Below, piece after piece: positions 27,486 through 37,543 of a DNA stretch of 64,000 nucleotides. This stretch comes from Mammaliicoccus stepanovicii (GTDB lineage: Bacteria; Bacillota; Bacilli; Staphylococcales; Staphylococcaceae): the NCBI RefSeq assembly GCF_002902525.1, contig NZ_PPQZ01000043.1, positions 1 to 64,000 on the forward strand. The letters run 5' to 3'. Both the position numbers and the translations under genes were made by a program. The notes under the pieces were generated by a model. It saw only the letters and a program-made list of their open reading frames with translations, ran no database searches and was not told the origin of the DNA. The stretch's first letter is position 1; the number at the start of each line of letters is the position of its first letter.

Positions 27486-29348
27486 TTTTTTAATGTGTTC
27501 TATTATCTTTTGTTTAAAAGTTTCATCGTCTAATTTGATTAAATGGTGAACATCTTGTTCAGTCAATTGGGCTATATTATGAATGATATTTTTCATAATT
27601 GAAGCATCATCTTTGGCTATCGCCAAGAAAAAGACGAGCTTTACCTCATATTGTTTCCACGAAATACTATGATTAAGCTTATATATCATAACATTTGATT
27701 TAAGTACATACTCAGGATTGCCGTGAGGTATAGCAATTAAATTTCCAATATAAGTGGAAGAAAATTTTTCGCGTTCTAAAGCCGTTTCAATATAATCATG
27801 AGTAATCGCATGTTGTTTGTCTAATGTGTTTTTGGATTCTTTAAAAATATCTATCATTTTAAGTGATTTGTCAAAGTCAGATTGAACAGTGACTTCAACT
27901 GAAGAAAGGGCATCGTTTTTAATTATAGGATTTTGAATTTGTTTCAAAGTTGATTTGATTTTAGATTTATCTTCATCAGAAAACAGGGGTGTTACTTTTA
28001 TTATATGTACATCTTTAGGTATATATGAATCATCGATATCATGCGTAGTAATTAATATATCTATATTTGAAAATGTATAATTTGGTACTTCTTCTATGTT
28101 GAGTGTATCGACAATCGTTATATTATCATTTAAATTTTTAATTTTTGCTTCTAATAAACTTGAAATACCTAAACCATAATAACAAGTAATGACGATGTTG
28201 ACCTTTTGCTGCATATTTCTATCTAGAGATGATTGGAAATGTAAAGCAAGGAAGGCGATTTCATCCTCATTTAAATTAATTTTTGCATCTAATTCTAAAT
28301 ATTCGACAGATTCATATAATGCATTGAACATGAATGGGTATTGTCGTTTTATATCTTCAGTGAGAGGGTTATTAATATAGATATTTTTAGTGATTCTTAA
28401 ATAAGTTCTACTAAAGTGTGAGTAAATGTTTTCACGAAGTAATTTATCTTGTGTGAAGTCCACATTTACTTTTATATTCATCTGGTATATAAGACGATCA
28501 ATATAACTTTGAATAAAAATTTGGTTAAATCCTAGTTCGTACTTTTCGAAATAATAGCTTATAAAAAATGAAAATAATCTACTTGTTTCTTCATTTAAGT
28601 GATACTTAAGTTTCTGATTAATGTCTTGGATAATCGATTTAGCAATGCCATGGGCTTCCTGATTAATGACCCAGGATTCATTTGATTCGTGTTGTCGTTT
28701 ATAAATAATGATTAAATGAACAAGTAGTTGTTGTATGCGTATTTGAGATGTTTGTATACCATGATGATTTAAATGCATCGTGATACTATGAACCATGACT
28801 TCACGATGTGCTTTTGGTATTTCAGATATAATAAAATCTTCAATAGAAACATCATGATGCGTAAGCTGATTTAAATGTAAAATAGCGTTACGAATATTCA
28901 TTTCGTTGCCACTGACTGTGATGCCTTTTTTCTTCACAATTTTAAGTGTCACATCGTATGTGTCACACCATTCTTGAATACGTCTGATATAATCATTGAT
29001 TTCATTTTTACTTAACATAAACTGTTCTGCAATATGATTTAAAGTAACAGACTGCTTTGACATTAATAATTGGTAGGCTAATTTAATTAAATTATTGTCT
29101 TCGTTTATCATCTGTTTATCTAATAATTGTTCTAATGCCTGTTTAGTATAACGTGTTTTGTTTAATTGATAACCTTTCCCCTTAACGCTAACAATTAATT
29201 CACTATAAACCTCACTGTTGATATATTTAATATCATTTCTTACTGTCCTATTTGAAACATTTAAATAGCTAGCAATTTCATCTGCATTTAAATAATGATG
29301 CTCATTTTTTAAAATTAATCGAATTAATTTCACATGACGATTTAACAT
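27483..29348 (-). CDS. PRD-domain transcriptional regulator (MtlR/LicR/ManR type)
   Basis: A 621-residue multidomain activator. Domains in order: an HTH_11 start (ADEIASYLNVSNRTVRNDIKYIN, near residues 22-44), a second helix-turn-helix region (about 85-150), two PRD domains with conserved histidines (about 170-280 and 290-390), an EIIB-like domain with Cys in ITCYYGLGISS (about 385-400), and a C-terminal EIIA-like domain with IAIPHGNPEYV. Such regulators bind DNA and are tuned by PTS phosphorylation of PRD, EIIB and EIIA sites. It lies directly upstream of the PTS gene and most likely activates it. RNA-binding antiterminators lack the DNA-binding start seen here. Confidence 0.88.
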   Translation of the reverse strand: MLNRHVKLIRLILKNEHHYLNADEIASYLNVSNRTVRNDIKYINSEVYSELIVSVKGKGYQLNKTRYTKQALEQLLDKQMINEDNNLIKLAYQLLMSKQSVTLNHIAEQFMLSKNEINDYIRRIQEWCDTYDVTLKIVKKKGITVSGNEMNIRNAILHLNQLTHHDVSIEDFIISEIPKAHREVMVHSITMHLNHHGIQTSQIRIQQLLVHLIIIYKRQHESNESWVINQEAHGIAKSIIQDINQKLKYHLNEETSRLFSFFISYYFEKYELGFNQIFIQSYIDRLIYQMNIKVNVDFTQDKLLRENIYSHFSRTYLRITKNIYINNPLTEDIKRQYPFMFNALYESVEYLELDAKINLNEDEIAFLALHFQSSLDRNMQQKVNIVITCYYGLGISSLLEAKIKNLNDNITIVDTLNIEEVPNYTFSNIDILITTHDIDDSYIPKDVHIIKVTPLFSDEDKSKIKSTLKQIQNPIIKNDALSSVEVTVQSDFDKSLKMIDIFKESKNTLDKQHAITHDYIETALEREKFSSTYIGNLIAIPHGNPEYVLKSNVMIYKLNHSISWKQYEVKLVFFLAIAKDDASIMKNIIHNIAQLTEQDVHHLIKLDDETFKQKIIEHIKK

Positions 29349-29435
29349 ATTTCCACCGCATTCCCACTGTAACTTATATTATATTGTAAGCACATTAGTG
29401 GTGATAAACAAGTTGAAAGGATGTAATGTATACAT

Positions 29436-29479
29436 AAAAACACGGATTCCTTTTTATTTAAAAAGGAATTCGTGTTTTT
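29436..29479 (-). terminator. Intrinsic terminator of oatA
   Basis: AAAAACACGGATTCCTTTTT (29436-29455) pairs with its near complement at 29460-29479 (one mismatch) around a four-base loop. Confidence 0.87.
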
Positions 29480-29497
29480 GTTTTGAACTTATTACAT

Positions 29498-31297
29498 TTA
29501 GTTGCCTATTCTAGCAGTGATTTCATTAACGAGCGCTTTAATGCCACTATTTTCTAGATGAACACCGTCGTATGCGAAGTATTCTGACTTGCCATTAGCG
29601 ACGTTTTGCCAATTTATCAATTCCACATTTTTGTGCTTTTTCGCAGCTTCGGATAATTTTTTGTTTACACTTTCTTCCCAATCTCTTGGTACATGTGTAT
29701 TAACGAGATAAATCTTAGCATTACCAAACTGTTTGATTAGAGTATTTAGATCTTCGCTATTAAAATCTCCGTTTGTCCCAAGCTCTAGTACCACTCTATT
29801 ATCTTTCTTTGTATAATCCTTATACTTTTGTTTAGCGAGTGGGATGGCATCCGATAAATGTCTACCAACTTTTCCATCAATAACTGAATCTGGGTATGTT
29901 TGGAGAAGTTCTTCACCAATATCAACCATGACAGAATCACCAATAAATAATGGGGCAGGGTCGTTTGATTTTTTCGCATCTTTATTATCTAAATCTATCT
30001 TGCCTACAGGTTCTATCAAACTATTATGGGATTTATGATCACTTGTTACTTTAAATGCAGTTTGTACAGGCTTGTGATCAGGTTTTTGTAAATAATCGAA
30101 CTGCCCAAATAATGTAATAACGGAGATGCCGAGCAATATCATACATATACTAAGACGAATAACAGTTGAGTATAATGTATTTTTATTTGGAAGGAACATC
30201 CTCAATCCATTTCTTCTAAAAGGTACTTCTACAAATCGATAAGAGAACATTGCCAATAATATGGTCAATATAATTTCTAATACAACAAATGAAAATGGTG
30301 TCTGACCTTGTACAAAATGTTTGTTTATAAACGTAATGACAGGATAATGCCATAAATATAAACTATAAGACCTTTGTCCAATCCATAATAATACAGGATT
30401 ACCTAATGCTTTAGAAAAAAGTGTACTAGGGTGCACACTACTAGCTAAAGCGGGTAATGTAGCAATTGAAATGATATATATACCACCAAAGTAAAACCAA
30501 TTATCGCTTGAAGATACAGTGAATATAAAATATAAAAGTAATGAAAATGATATTAAACCTATAATCTCAATTGATAGGCGTAATGGGAAATTGATTTTGC
30601 TTTTAAGTTTGAAAGGTGGCCATAGAAACGCAAGCGTAACACCTAGCAATAAAGTTTGTAATCTTGTATCCGTTCCAAAATAAACCCTTGAATTATCTGC
30701 ATTTGGTTGGGCAAGTATCATCATTAAAATAACTGAAATTAAAGATAACAAAAAAATATACAAGAGTGATTTTTGTTTTAATTTTTCCTTACTTAGAAGT
30801 AATGTTAAGGCTAATGGCCAAATAATATAAAATTGTTCTTCGATTGCCAAACTCCATAAATGCTTTAAAGGCATTAATTTAAAACTGTCAAAGTAACTGA
30901 CATCATGAAAAATATACCACCAATTTGATACATAAAAAATTGCTGCAAGTGCGTCTTGTTTAACATTTTTAATAATGTCATGTTCAAATAATAAGGTATA
31001 CAATAAAACAGTTGAAATCATAAAGATAACAGCTGGTAATAATCGCTTTATTCTCTTCTTCCAAAAATTAAATAAATTAATCTGTCCATTTATTTTGTAT
31101 TCATTTAAAAGTAAGCTAGTAATGAGATAACCTGAAATGATAAAAAAAGTATCAACACCTAAAAAACCACCAGGAAGCCATTTAGGATTTAAATGATAAA
31201 TAATAATCGCTATTACAGCAATAGCACGTAATCCATCTAATCCATAGAAATATCTCGTTCTATGAGAATCGTTTATATTCAATTGTTCAACAGACAT
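29498..31297 (-). CDS. oatA: Peptidoglycan O-acetyltransferase OatA
   Basis: Adds O-acetyl groups to N-acetylmuramic acid, giving lysozyme resistance. The 599-residue protein has the acyltransferase-3 membrane domain (about 15-400, ten or more hydrophobic segments) with GLDGLRAIAVI, the conserved His35 and SLAIEEQFYIIWP. An extracellular SGNH esterase domain follows, with the Ser block LFIGDSVMVD, ELGTNGDF, and the DxxH block YDGVHLENSG near the end. It follows S. aureus OatA throughout as recalled. AAGGAGCT precedes the ATG. Monocistronic. Confidence 0.94.
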   Translation of the reverse strand: MSVEQLNINDSHRTRYFYGLDGLRAIAVIAIIIYHLNPKWLPGGFLGVDTFFIISGYLITSLLLNEYKINGQINLFNFWKKRIKRLLPAVIFMISTVLLYTLLFEHDIIKNVKQDALAAIFYVSNWWYIFHDVSYFDSFKLMPLKHLWSLAIEEQFYIIWPLALTLLLSKEKLKQKSLLYIFLLSLISVILMMILAQPNADNSRVYFGTDTRLQTLLLGVTLAFLWPPFKLKSKINFPLRLSIEIIGLISFSLLLYFIFTVSSSDNWFYFGGIYIISIATLPALASSVHPSTLFSKALGNPVLLWIGQRSYSLYLWHYPVITFINKHFVQGQTPFSFVVLEIILTILLAMFSYRFVEVPFRRNGLRMFLPNKNTLYSTVIRLSICMILLGISVITLFGQFDYLQKPDHKPVQTAFKVTSDHKSHNSLIEPVGKIDLDNKDAKKSNDPAPLFIGDSVMVDIGEELLQTYPDSVIDGKVGRHLSDAIPLAKQKYKDYTKKDNRVVLELGTNGDFNSEDLNTLIKQFGNAKIYLVNTHVPRDWEESVNKKLSEAAKKHKNVELINWQNVANGKSEYFAYDGVHLENSGIKALVNEITARIGN

Positions 31298-31611
31298 TGC
31301 CTTCTAGCTCCTTAACATAAGGTAAATTTTTCCAATGAAAAAAATTATAACATGATTTATATAAAATATACATTAAAAGTAAAATATAGGCAAAGGATTT
31401 AAAGACGATTATGTCATTAAAAATAAATATTAAAAATTCAGAAAAACATGATTGTATAGCGTGTTATTTTATTAAAATGATGCTTGTATGTTTAGTGAGT
31501 TAACAGAAAATATCAACAACGAAGTATAAAGTGAGAAGTATATGTCTGTATCATAAATATGGTAAGTGTGAACTTGTTTTGTTGAGGCAGAGGAGTCAAA
31601 TAGTGATAAGA
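31298..31611. other. Gene-free region upstream of oatA
   Basis: AT-rich sequence that should contain the leftward oatA promoter. I find no open frame of note, repeat, cre site or structured RNA in it. Confidence 0.5.
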
Positions 31612-31655
31612 AAAACCGTAAAATTTCTTTACTTAATAAAGAAATTTTACGGTTT
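31612..31655. terminator. Bidirectional terminator hairpin
   Basis: A perfect 19-bp stem, AAACCGTAAAATTTCTTTA (31612-31630) with its complement at 31637-31655. It ends the small gene transcribed from the right. Confidence 0.87.
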
Positions 31656-31685
31656 ATTAGGATTACAGATATGAGTATCAGAAAT

Positions 31686-31985
31686 CTACATTCTACTTAG
31701 TAATTCAGCTTTTATAATATTGAGTGCTTCTTTGTAGTATTGACCAGTATGTTGTTGTGCATTGATAATGAGTAAATCTATAAGTTCTTGATTGCCTTTT
31801 GATTGAACTTCTTTCTCAAATTGAAAAATATCTTCCATTGTTTCTTCTTGGTCTGAATTTTGTTTAATAATTTGGTAGTAACTATCAGCGCCAAGCCCGC
31901 CTTCTTCAATCATCACAGAAATACCTGAGGATCTACCTTCATTCAGTCGATTTACTTTTATAAGTTTTTTACCATGAACAGTCAT
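31686..31985 (-). CDS. Small conserved hypothetical protein
   Basis: A 99-residue soluble protein, mixed charge, with no signal peptide or membrane segment. A basic N-terminal strand region (VHGKKLIKVNRLNEGRSSG) is followed by an acidic helical C-terminal half. A good AGGGGGT site seven bases upstream, a terminator downstream and ordinary codon use support it as a real gene. I do not recognise a family or function. Confidence 0.7.
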   Translation of the reverse strand: MTVHGKKLIKVNRLNEGRSSGISVMIEEGGLGADSYYQIIKQNSDQEETMEDIFQFEKEVQSKGNQELIDLLIINAQQHTGQYYKEALNIIKAELLSRM

Positions 31986-32276
31986 TTGTTATACCCCCTT
32001 ATATCTCAATATAGTCTTTATGAAATAGCGTTATACAAGAAATATTGATTCTTAAGGAAAGTATATTATCTGCAGTGTAATTTTACAATTACTTTGCTTG
32101 AATGTTTAAGTGGAAATAATTTACTTTTTTAATATGTTGTTTTAATATAAATTTGTAATAAGCCTTTATTTTAATGAACTATTTTTATAATATAATTTAA
32201 ATTTTTAGGTTATATCTAAATAGATGTTAAAATTGTTTTGTTACATAAACAGTAATTATTCAGAAAGGTGATAAAT

Positions 32277-33761
32277 ATGGACAATAAAGAATCTAAAGAT
32301 ATTATTTTAATTGGTGCTGGTATTTTGAGTTCAACTTTTGGTACATTTTTGAAAAATATTGAACCTGAGTGGAACATTAAAATATTTGAAAGATTAGATC
32401 AACCTGCAATTGAAAGTTCTAATGAAATGAATAATGCAGGTACTGGTCACGCCGCTTTATGTGAGTTGAATTATACCGTAGAACAAGAAGACGGCTCAAT
32501 AGATGTTGAGAAGGCTAAAGAGATTAATGAGCAATTCGAGATTTCTAAACAATTTTGGTCTTATCTCGTTAAGAATAAAGCTATCGAAAATCCAAGCGAA
32601 TTTATTCGTCCATTGCCTCATATTAGTTTCGTTAGTGGTATGAGAAATGTTGATTTCTTAAAGAGACGTTACGAAGCGCTAAAATCTTTAGATATGTTTG
32701 AAGGATTGACATATACAGAGGATCATAAAGAATTAGAAAAATGGATCCCTTTAATGATGGAAGGGCGTAATTCTAATGAGCCACTTGCAGCTAGTAAAAT
32801 AAATGAAGGTACTGATGTTAACTTCGGTGAATTAACACGTAAACTAATTAAAAATATTGAAAAACATGATCATGCAGATGTTCAATTCAATCAAGAAGTT
32901 ATAGATTTTAAACAACTTGATGACAGTAAATGGGAAGTAAAAGTGAAAAACTTAAAAACTGGTGAAGTGGTTGTTCACGTTGCTGACTATATATTTATTG
33001 GTGCGGGTGGTCATGCAATTCCTTTATTACAAAAAACAAAAATCCCTGAAAGTAGACACCTAGGTGGCTTCCCAATCAGTGGTGCATTTTTAATATGTAA
33101 TAATCCGAAAGTTGTTAATGAGCATGACGCGAAAGTGTATGGTAAAGAACCAGCTGGTACACCGCCAATGACAGTCCCTCACTTAGATAGACGTTATATT
33201 CAAGGTAAAGAAAGTTTATTATTCGGTCCTTTCGCTGCCATTGGGCCTAAATTCCTGAAGAATGGATCAAATTTAGATTTATTTAAATCAATTAATCCAA
33301 GTAATATTGTCACAATGCTTTCCTCAGGTGTTAAAAACATGTCACTAGTTAAATATTCAGTGGAACAAGTATTACAGAAGAAAGAAGATCGTATGAAAGA
33401 ATTACGCCGCTTTGTTCCTAATGCTAAAGATGAAGATTGGGATATTCATATTGCAGGCAAACGTGTTCAAGTAATCAAAGATACTAAAGAGCATGGTAGA
33501 GGGTTTATTCAATTTGGTACTGAGGTAGTGAATTCTGAAGATAATACAGTTATTGCGTTATTAGGTGAATCACCTGGGGCATCTACATCAGTTTCTGTTG
33601 CTTTAGAAGTATTTGAGAAAAACTTCCCACAATATATAAATAAATGGGAACCTAAAATCAAAGAAATTATTCCTTCATACGGCGAATCATTAATTGAAGA
33701 TAGTGAATTATTGAAAAAAATACGTAAAGAGACTACAAAAGATTTAGAATTAAATAAATAA
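32277..33761 (+). CDS. mqo: Malate:quinone oxidoreductase
   Basis: The 494-residue peripheral membrane flavoprotein oxidises malate to oxaloacetate and reduces menaquinone, replacing or supplementing malate dehydrogenase. FAD motif ILIGAGILSSTFG (about 10-22), the NNAGTGHAALCELNYT block, GRNSNEPLAASKINEGTDVN and the C-terminal LLGESPGASTSVSVALEV are typical. ATG 32277 is preferred over GTG 32268, since the AAAGGTGAT site overlaps the GTG. A single-gene unit. Confidence 0.95.
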   Translation: MDNKESKDIILIGAGILSSTFGTFLKNIEPEWNIKIFERLDQPAIESSNEMNNAGTGHAALCELNYTVEQEDGSIDVEKAKEINEQFEISKQFWSYLVKNKAIENPSEFIRPLPHISFVSGMRNVDFLKRRYEALKSLDMFEGLTYTEDHKELEKWIPLMMEGRNSNEPLAASKINEGTDVNFGELTRKLIKNIEKHDHADVQFNQEVIDFKQLDDSKWEVKVKNLKTGEVVVHVADYIFIGAGGHAIPLLQKTKIPESRHLGGFPISGAFLICNNPKVVNEHDAKVYGKEPAGTPPMTVPHLDRRYIQGKESLLFGPFAAIGPKFLKNGSNLDLFKSINPSNIVTMLSSGVKNMSLVKYSVEQVLQKKEDRMKELRRFVPNAKDEDWDIHIAGKRVQVIKDTKEHGRGFIQFGTEVVNSEDNTVIALLGESPGASTSVSVALEVFEKNFPQYINKWEPKIKEIIPSYGESLIEDSELLKKIRKETTKDLELNK

Positions 33762-33796
33762 AAAACGACTAGGACAATTAGTCTTAGAAACCTAGT

Positions 33797-33846
33797 AAAT
33801 CGTAAAACTTCTTATGTTAATTTAAAGAAGTTTTACGATTTTTTTA
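33797..33846 (+). terminator. Intrinsic terminator of mqo
   Basis: AAATCGTAAAACTTCTT (33797-33813) pairs with AAGAAGTTTTACGATTT (33825-33841), followed by a T-run. An additional ACTAGGACAATTAGT dyad precedes it. Confidence 0.88.
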
Positions 33847-33850
33847 ATGC

Positions 33851-34005
33851 CTAAGTAGCCAGATTAGTAAATCTAGCAAAATAGAAGCGCGCTAAGTAGC
33901 CAGACTGAAGAATCTAGCAACATAGGCCCCACGTAAATAATAATTACTGATGTTATAGAAAATAGAGAGGCGCTAAGAAGCACGACTTTAGCATAACAAA
34001 ATGTT
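33851..34005. repeat. Degenerate tandem repeat, 41-bp period (array A)
   Basis: Two clear units begin CTAAGTAGCCAGA at 33851 and 33892, exactly 41 bases apart, and share AATCTAGCAA. A decayed copy follows at about 33933 (matching the AAAATAGAG...GCG tail) and another start, CTAAGAAGCACGA, at 33973. Unit 1 contains the small dyad AGATTAGTAAATCT. It lies straight after the mqo terminator. Confidence 0.65.
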
Positions 34006-34337
34006 ACATAAATAAAATAAATTCATATTACAGAAAATATCTTGAGAATTGTATAAGCAACATGATTACTTGTCTTTATTGTATATTTAGGATTTTGATG
34101 TGATTTTACTTTCTTGTTTAATTGATATATTTATATATTAAATAATAACAATTAAAAACACGGAGTTTACATAAATATATTGTAATGGAAATTGTTAACA
34201 AAACCGTTATAACTACCAATTGTTGTTATGATGAGGTACTAAGTGCAAGTTGTAATTTGTATGCAATAGTGTACGAAATAATATTCTTGTATATCTTTTT
34301 TCTTTTGTTTTACAATTACAATATGTTATATTTATTT
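34006..34337. other. Gene-free region upstream of fadX
   Basis: AT-rich sequence expected to hold the fad operon promoter. No gene, clear operator or repeat is visible before the cre-like site at 34338. Confidence 0.5.
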
Positions 34338-34353
34338 ATGTAAGGGCTTACAT
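34338..34353 (+). promoter_or_regulatory. Near-consensus cre site upstream of fadX
   Basis: ATGTAAGGGCTTACAT matches the cre consensus except for G in place of the central C. It lies 57-72 bases before the fadX start and is palindromic outside its centre. A weaker CcpA site than the others in this window. Confidence 0.5.
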
Positions 34354-34370
34354 TTAAAGCGGGAGGTTTT

Positions 34371-34385
34371 ATGCAGTGCTCGTAA
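34371..34385 (+). other. Four-codon upstream ORF before fadX
   Basis: GGGAGGTTTT directly precedes ATG CAG TGC TCG TAA, a better ribosome-binding site than that of fadX itself. The mini-frame is in phase with fadX but stopped by TAA. A second short frame (MKDRG, 34388-34405) follows. Possible translational leader, or a relic of an older start. Confidence 0.35.
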
Positions 34386-34409
34386 TCATGAAAGATAGGG
34401 GTTAGCCGA

Positions 34410-35987
34410 ATGGAAATTATTTCTTTTAAAGATATAAAAGATATTATCAAAAGAGGAGATGTTATAGGGTTAGCAGCATTATCAGCAAGTAATTTGCCGG
34501 TTAATGTACTAAAGCATATCGTTGAAGCACATGATGAATATGGAAATTTAGATAACCTCACTTTAATGGTAGCAAATGATATCAGTGATTACCGTGGTGA
34601 TGGTTATGATTTAGATTCCTTTATTAGTCGTAAAATGATTAAGCAACTTGTGTTAAGCATTATAATTGGTTCGCCTAAAACAATAGAAGCAATGAAAGAT
34701 GGAGACGTTGAGGCTTATTTCGTGCCTCAAGGTATTTTGACAACACATTACAGAGAAGAATCGAATAAGTTTCCAAATAAAATTACAAAAATAGGTCTAC
34801 ATACAAATGTTGATCCAAGATATAACGGTGGAAAAGTTAATAAAAATACTAAAACGGATATTGTTTCATTACTTGAAATCGATGGTGAAGAATATTTGCA
34901 ATATAAATTCCCAAAAGTGGATGTTGCTTTACTTAGAGGGACATATGCTGATACAAAGGGTAACATTTATATGAACCATGAAGCGCACTTAGGTGAAGGC
35001 TATGGCGTTGCTTTAGCAGCACATGCAAACGGTGGGAAGGTTATTGTGCAAGTTAAACAGATTGTGCAAGAGGGGAGCTTCAAACCAACAGATGTCTTTA
35101 TACCAAGTGAATTAGTAGATTATGTGGTAGTAAATGATAATCCCAAATTACATAGACAAAGCATGCAATCTTATTATGATCCGGCAATAAGCGGTGAATA
35201 TAGAGTAAATGGTATGCAAGAGGAATTTAATGCACTTAGTACTAAAAAAGTAATTCTCCGAAGATCTGCACAATTTTTGAATAAAGGACATGTTGTCAGT
35301 ATTGGTTTTGGAATCAGTAATGACTTATCTAACTTACTAGTCGAAGAAAAAGCAGATAACTTAGTTCAACTCAATATCGATATCGGTAATTTTGGCGGTA
35401 TGATAGGTAGTGGCAAAAATTACGGTATGAATTATAACGTTGACGCAAAATTAAGACACGAGATGACATGGGATTTTATTTACAATGGTGGATTAGATGT
35501 TGCATATTTAAGCTTTGCTGAGATTGATCAATATGGCAATGTAAATGTGTCTAAGTATGGCGATAGAATGAATGGTTGTGGGGGATTCATTGATATTAGT
35601 CAGACAGTCAAGAAAATTGTATTTTCAGGAACAATGGTAGTTGGAAGTAAGACTATTTGTGCTGATGAACATTTGATAATTGAGCAAGAAGGCCACACAA
35701 AGAAATTTGTTGAAGACGTACATAATTTAGATTTTAATGCTAAATACTCAAGAGAATTAGGGCAAGAAGTTTATTATGTAACGGAACGAGCGGTGTTTAA
35801 GTTAGTTGATGAAGGAGTTAAACTTATTGAAATAGCGCCAGGGCTAGATTTAGAGAAAGACATTCTTGCTCATATCGCATTTAAACCAATAATTGCAGAT
35901 AATCTAAAAGTGATGAGTAACAAGATTTATCAACAAGATTGGGGTGAGTTGAAACAAATTATTCAAGACAATGGTTCAAACTATTAA
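34410..35987 (+). CDS. fadX: Acetate/acyl CoA-transferase FadX
   Basis: The 525-residue fused alpha-beta CoA-transferase moves CoA between acyl groups, probably feeding short-chain acids into or out of beta-oxidation. The alpha half includes ALLRGTYADTKGNIYMNHEA. The beta half has ILRRSAQFLNKGHVVSIGFGI, and LSFAEIDQYGNVNVS contains the glutamate of the catalytic region. It follows S. aureus FadX closely as recalled. It is the first gene of the fad operon, with 14 bases to the next gene. The ATG follows AGGGG. Confidence 0.9.
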   Translation: MEIISFKDIKDIIKRGDVIGLAALSASNLPVNVLKHIVEAHDEYGNLDNLTLMVANDISDYRGDGYDLDSFISRKMIKQLVLSIIIGSPKTIEAMKDGDVEAYFVPQGILTTHYREESNKFPNKITKIGLHTNVDPRYNGGKVNKNTKTDIVSLLEIDGEEYLQYKFPKVDVALLRGTYADTKGNIYMNHEAHLGEGYGVALAAHANGGKVIVQVKQIVQEGSFKPTDVFIPSELVDYVVVNDNPKLHRQSMQSYYDPAISGEYRVNGMQEEFNALSTKKVILRRSAQFLNKGHVVSIGFGISNDLSNLLVEEKADNLVQLNIDIGNFGGMIGSGKNYGMNYNVDAKLRHEMTWDFIYNGGLDVAYLSFAEIDQYGNVNVSKYGDRMNGCGGFIDISQTVKKIVFSGTMVVGSKTICADEHLIIEQEGHTKKFVEDVHNLDFNAKYSRELGQEVYYVTERAVFKLVDEGVKLIEIAPGLDLEKDILAHIAFKPIIADNLKVMSNKIYQQDWGELKQIIQDNGSNY

Positions 35988-36001
35988 GGGGGTAGTTTAA
36001 T

Positions 36002-37513
36002 ATGAATTACGATTGGATTAAAACAAGAGCTCAGTTTGATGAAGAGCGTACAGCTGTCATCGACCCGCTAAAAGGCACTGAGTGGACGTTTCAAGAATTA
36101 AATATCCGTGCAGAAAACTTAGCAAATCATCTTCAAGAACAAGGTGTTAAAAAAGGTGATGTCATTGGAATATTCTCTCCAAATGATGTAGCTGTTTTAG
36201 ATTTATTGTTCGCAGCATTTAAACTTGGAGCAGTATATTTTCCAATGAATTGGCGATTGAAACCAAACGAAATTGAAAGTGTAATAGCAGATTCTGGCGT
36301 GCAAGTGATATTCTATGCGAAGAGACATTTAAGCAGTTTAGAAGGTATCGCAGATGAGAAATTGCACATGGATATAGATTCATCTGAATATGATGAACTA
36401 GTTAATCCTAAAAAACATAAACCGTTTAAATCAGTTGATGTTGAAAGAGATGATTTAGCTTGTCTGATGTATACAAGTGGTACAACGGCTTTACCTAAAG
36501 GTGTTATGTTCACATATGAATCATTTACGTCGAATGCCATTAATTCAATATTAACTTATAGGGTAAATTCGAATTTCTCAACTGTAGTCTCGCTGCCAAT
36601 GTTCCATGTGTTTGGATTCAATGATTTAACAATTCCGTTATTGATGGCTGGGGGCAAACTTGTCTTACATCGATACTTTGAAGGAGAGCAGTTTAATGAT
36701 TTAATGGCTCAATATAAACCTAATTATTTAACACTTATACCAACAATGTATTATGCCTTGTTAATTGCACCTAACTTCAATCCAAAAGATTTTGAGAACA
36801 TTGATTTTCTAGTTCAAGGTGGTTCAGCACCACTACCAGGTGTACAGAAAAAATTTGAAAGTATGGGCTTAAATATTATAAATGGATACGGGTTAACTGA
36901 AGCGCCACTTGGTTTAGTTAATACACCTGAAAACTCAGTTAAAAAGCCCATGAGTATTGGTAAGCCAGTTATGTATGTCGACATATGTTTGTTAGATGAA
37001 GAACATAACGAAGTTGAAGTTGGTGAAATTGGTGAATTAGCAATTAAAGGTAAACAAGTAACACCAGGATATTGGAACAAACCAGATGCAACGAAAGCAT
37101 CTTTCCATAATGGATATTTCTTAACAGGTGACTTAGCTTGCATTGATGAAGATGGTGATGTGTTTATTGTCGATCGTAAGAAAGAACTAATCATTACTGG
37201 TGGAGAAAATGTACTACCATCAGAAGTTGAAACAATACTTTCTGAACATCCACTTGTAGCTCAATGTGTCGTCGTCGGTTTTGAAAGTGAAAAATTTGGA
37301 GAAGTCGTAACGGCAGGTGTATTACTTACTGAAAATGATCCGGATTACGAAGAGAAATTAGATGCACATATGAGGGAGCATTTAGCAAGTTATAAAGTAC
37401 CGAAACTTTATTTACAAGTAACAAAAATGCCATTAACTTCTACTTCTAAACCAGATAAGTTAGAAGTAAAGAAAATGATGAATAAAAAAGCAGATCAGTT
37501 AAATCGTGATTAA
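36002..37513 (+). CDS. fadE: Acyl-CoA synthetase (AMP-forming), S. aureus FadE type
   Basis: The 503-residue ligase activates fatty acids to acyl-CoA via acyl-adenylate. Adenylation motifs are complete: the P-loop YTSGTTALPKG (about 156-166), GYGLTEAP (about 298-305), the TGDLACIDEDGDVFIVDRKK hinge (about 375-394) and the C-terminal lysine region SKPDKLEVKK. The name follows S. aureus usage, in which the fad ligase is FadE; in E. coli terms it is FadD. A GGGGG site precedes the ATG. Confidence 0.88.
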   Translation: MNYDWIKTRAQFDEERTAVIDPLKGTEWTFQELNIRAENLANHLQEQGVKKGDVIGIFSPNDVAVLDLLFAAFKLGAVYFPMNWRLKPNEIESVIADSGVQVIFYAKRHLSSLEGIADEKLHMDIDSSEYDELVNPKKHKPFKSVDVERDDLACLMYTSGTTALPKGVMFTYESFTSNAINSILTYRVNSNFSTVVSLPMFHVFGFNDLTIPLLMAGGKLVLHRYFEGEQFNDLMAQYKPNYLTLIPTMYYALLIAPNFNPKDFENIDFLVQGGSAPLPGVQKKFESMGLNIINGYGLTEAPLGLVNTPENSVKKPMSIGKPVMYVDICLLDEEHNEVEVGEIGELAIKGKQVTPGYWNKPDATKASFHNGYFLTGDLACIDEDGDVFIVDRKKELIITGGENVLPSEVETILSEHPLVAQCVVVGFESEKFGEVVTAGVLLTENDPDYEEKLDAHMREHLASYKVPKLYLQVTKMPLTSTSKPDKLEVKKMMNKKADQLNRD

Positions 37514-37543
37514 AATCAATTAAATAAATTTTTTTACACAATT

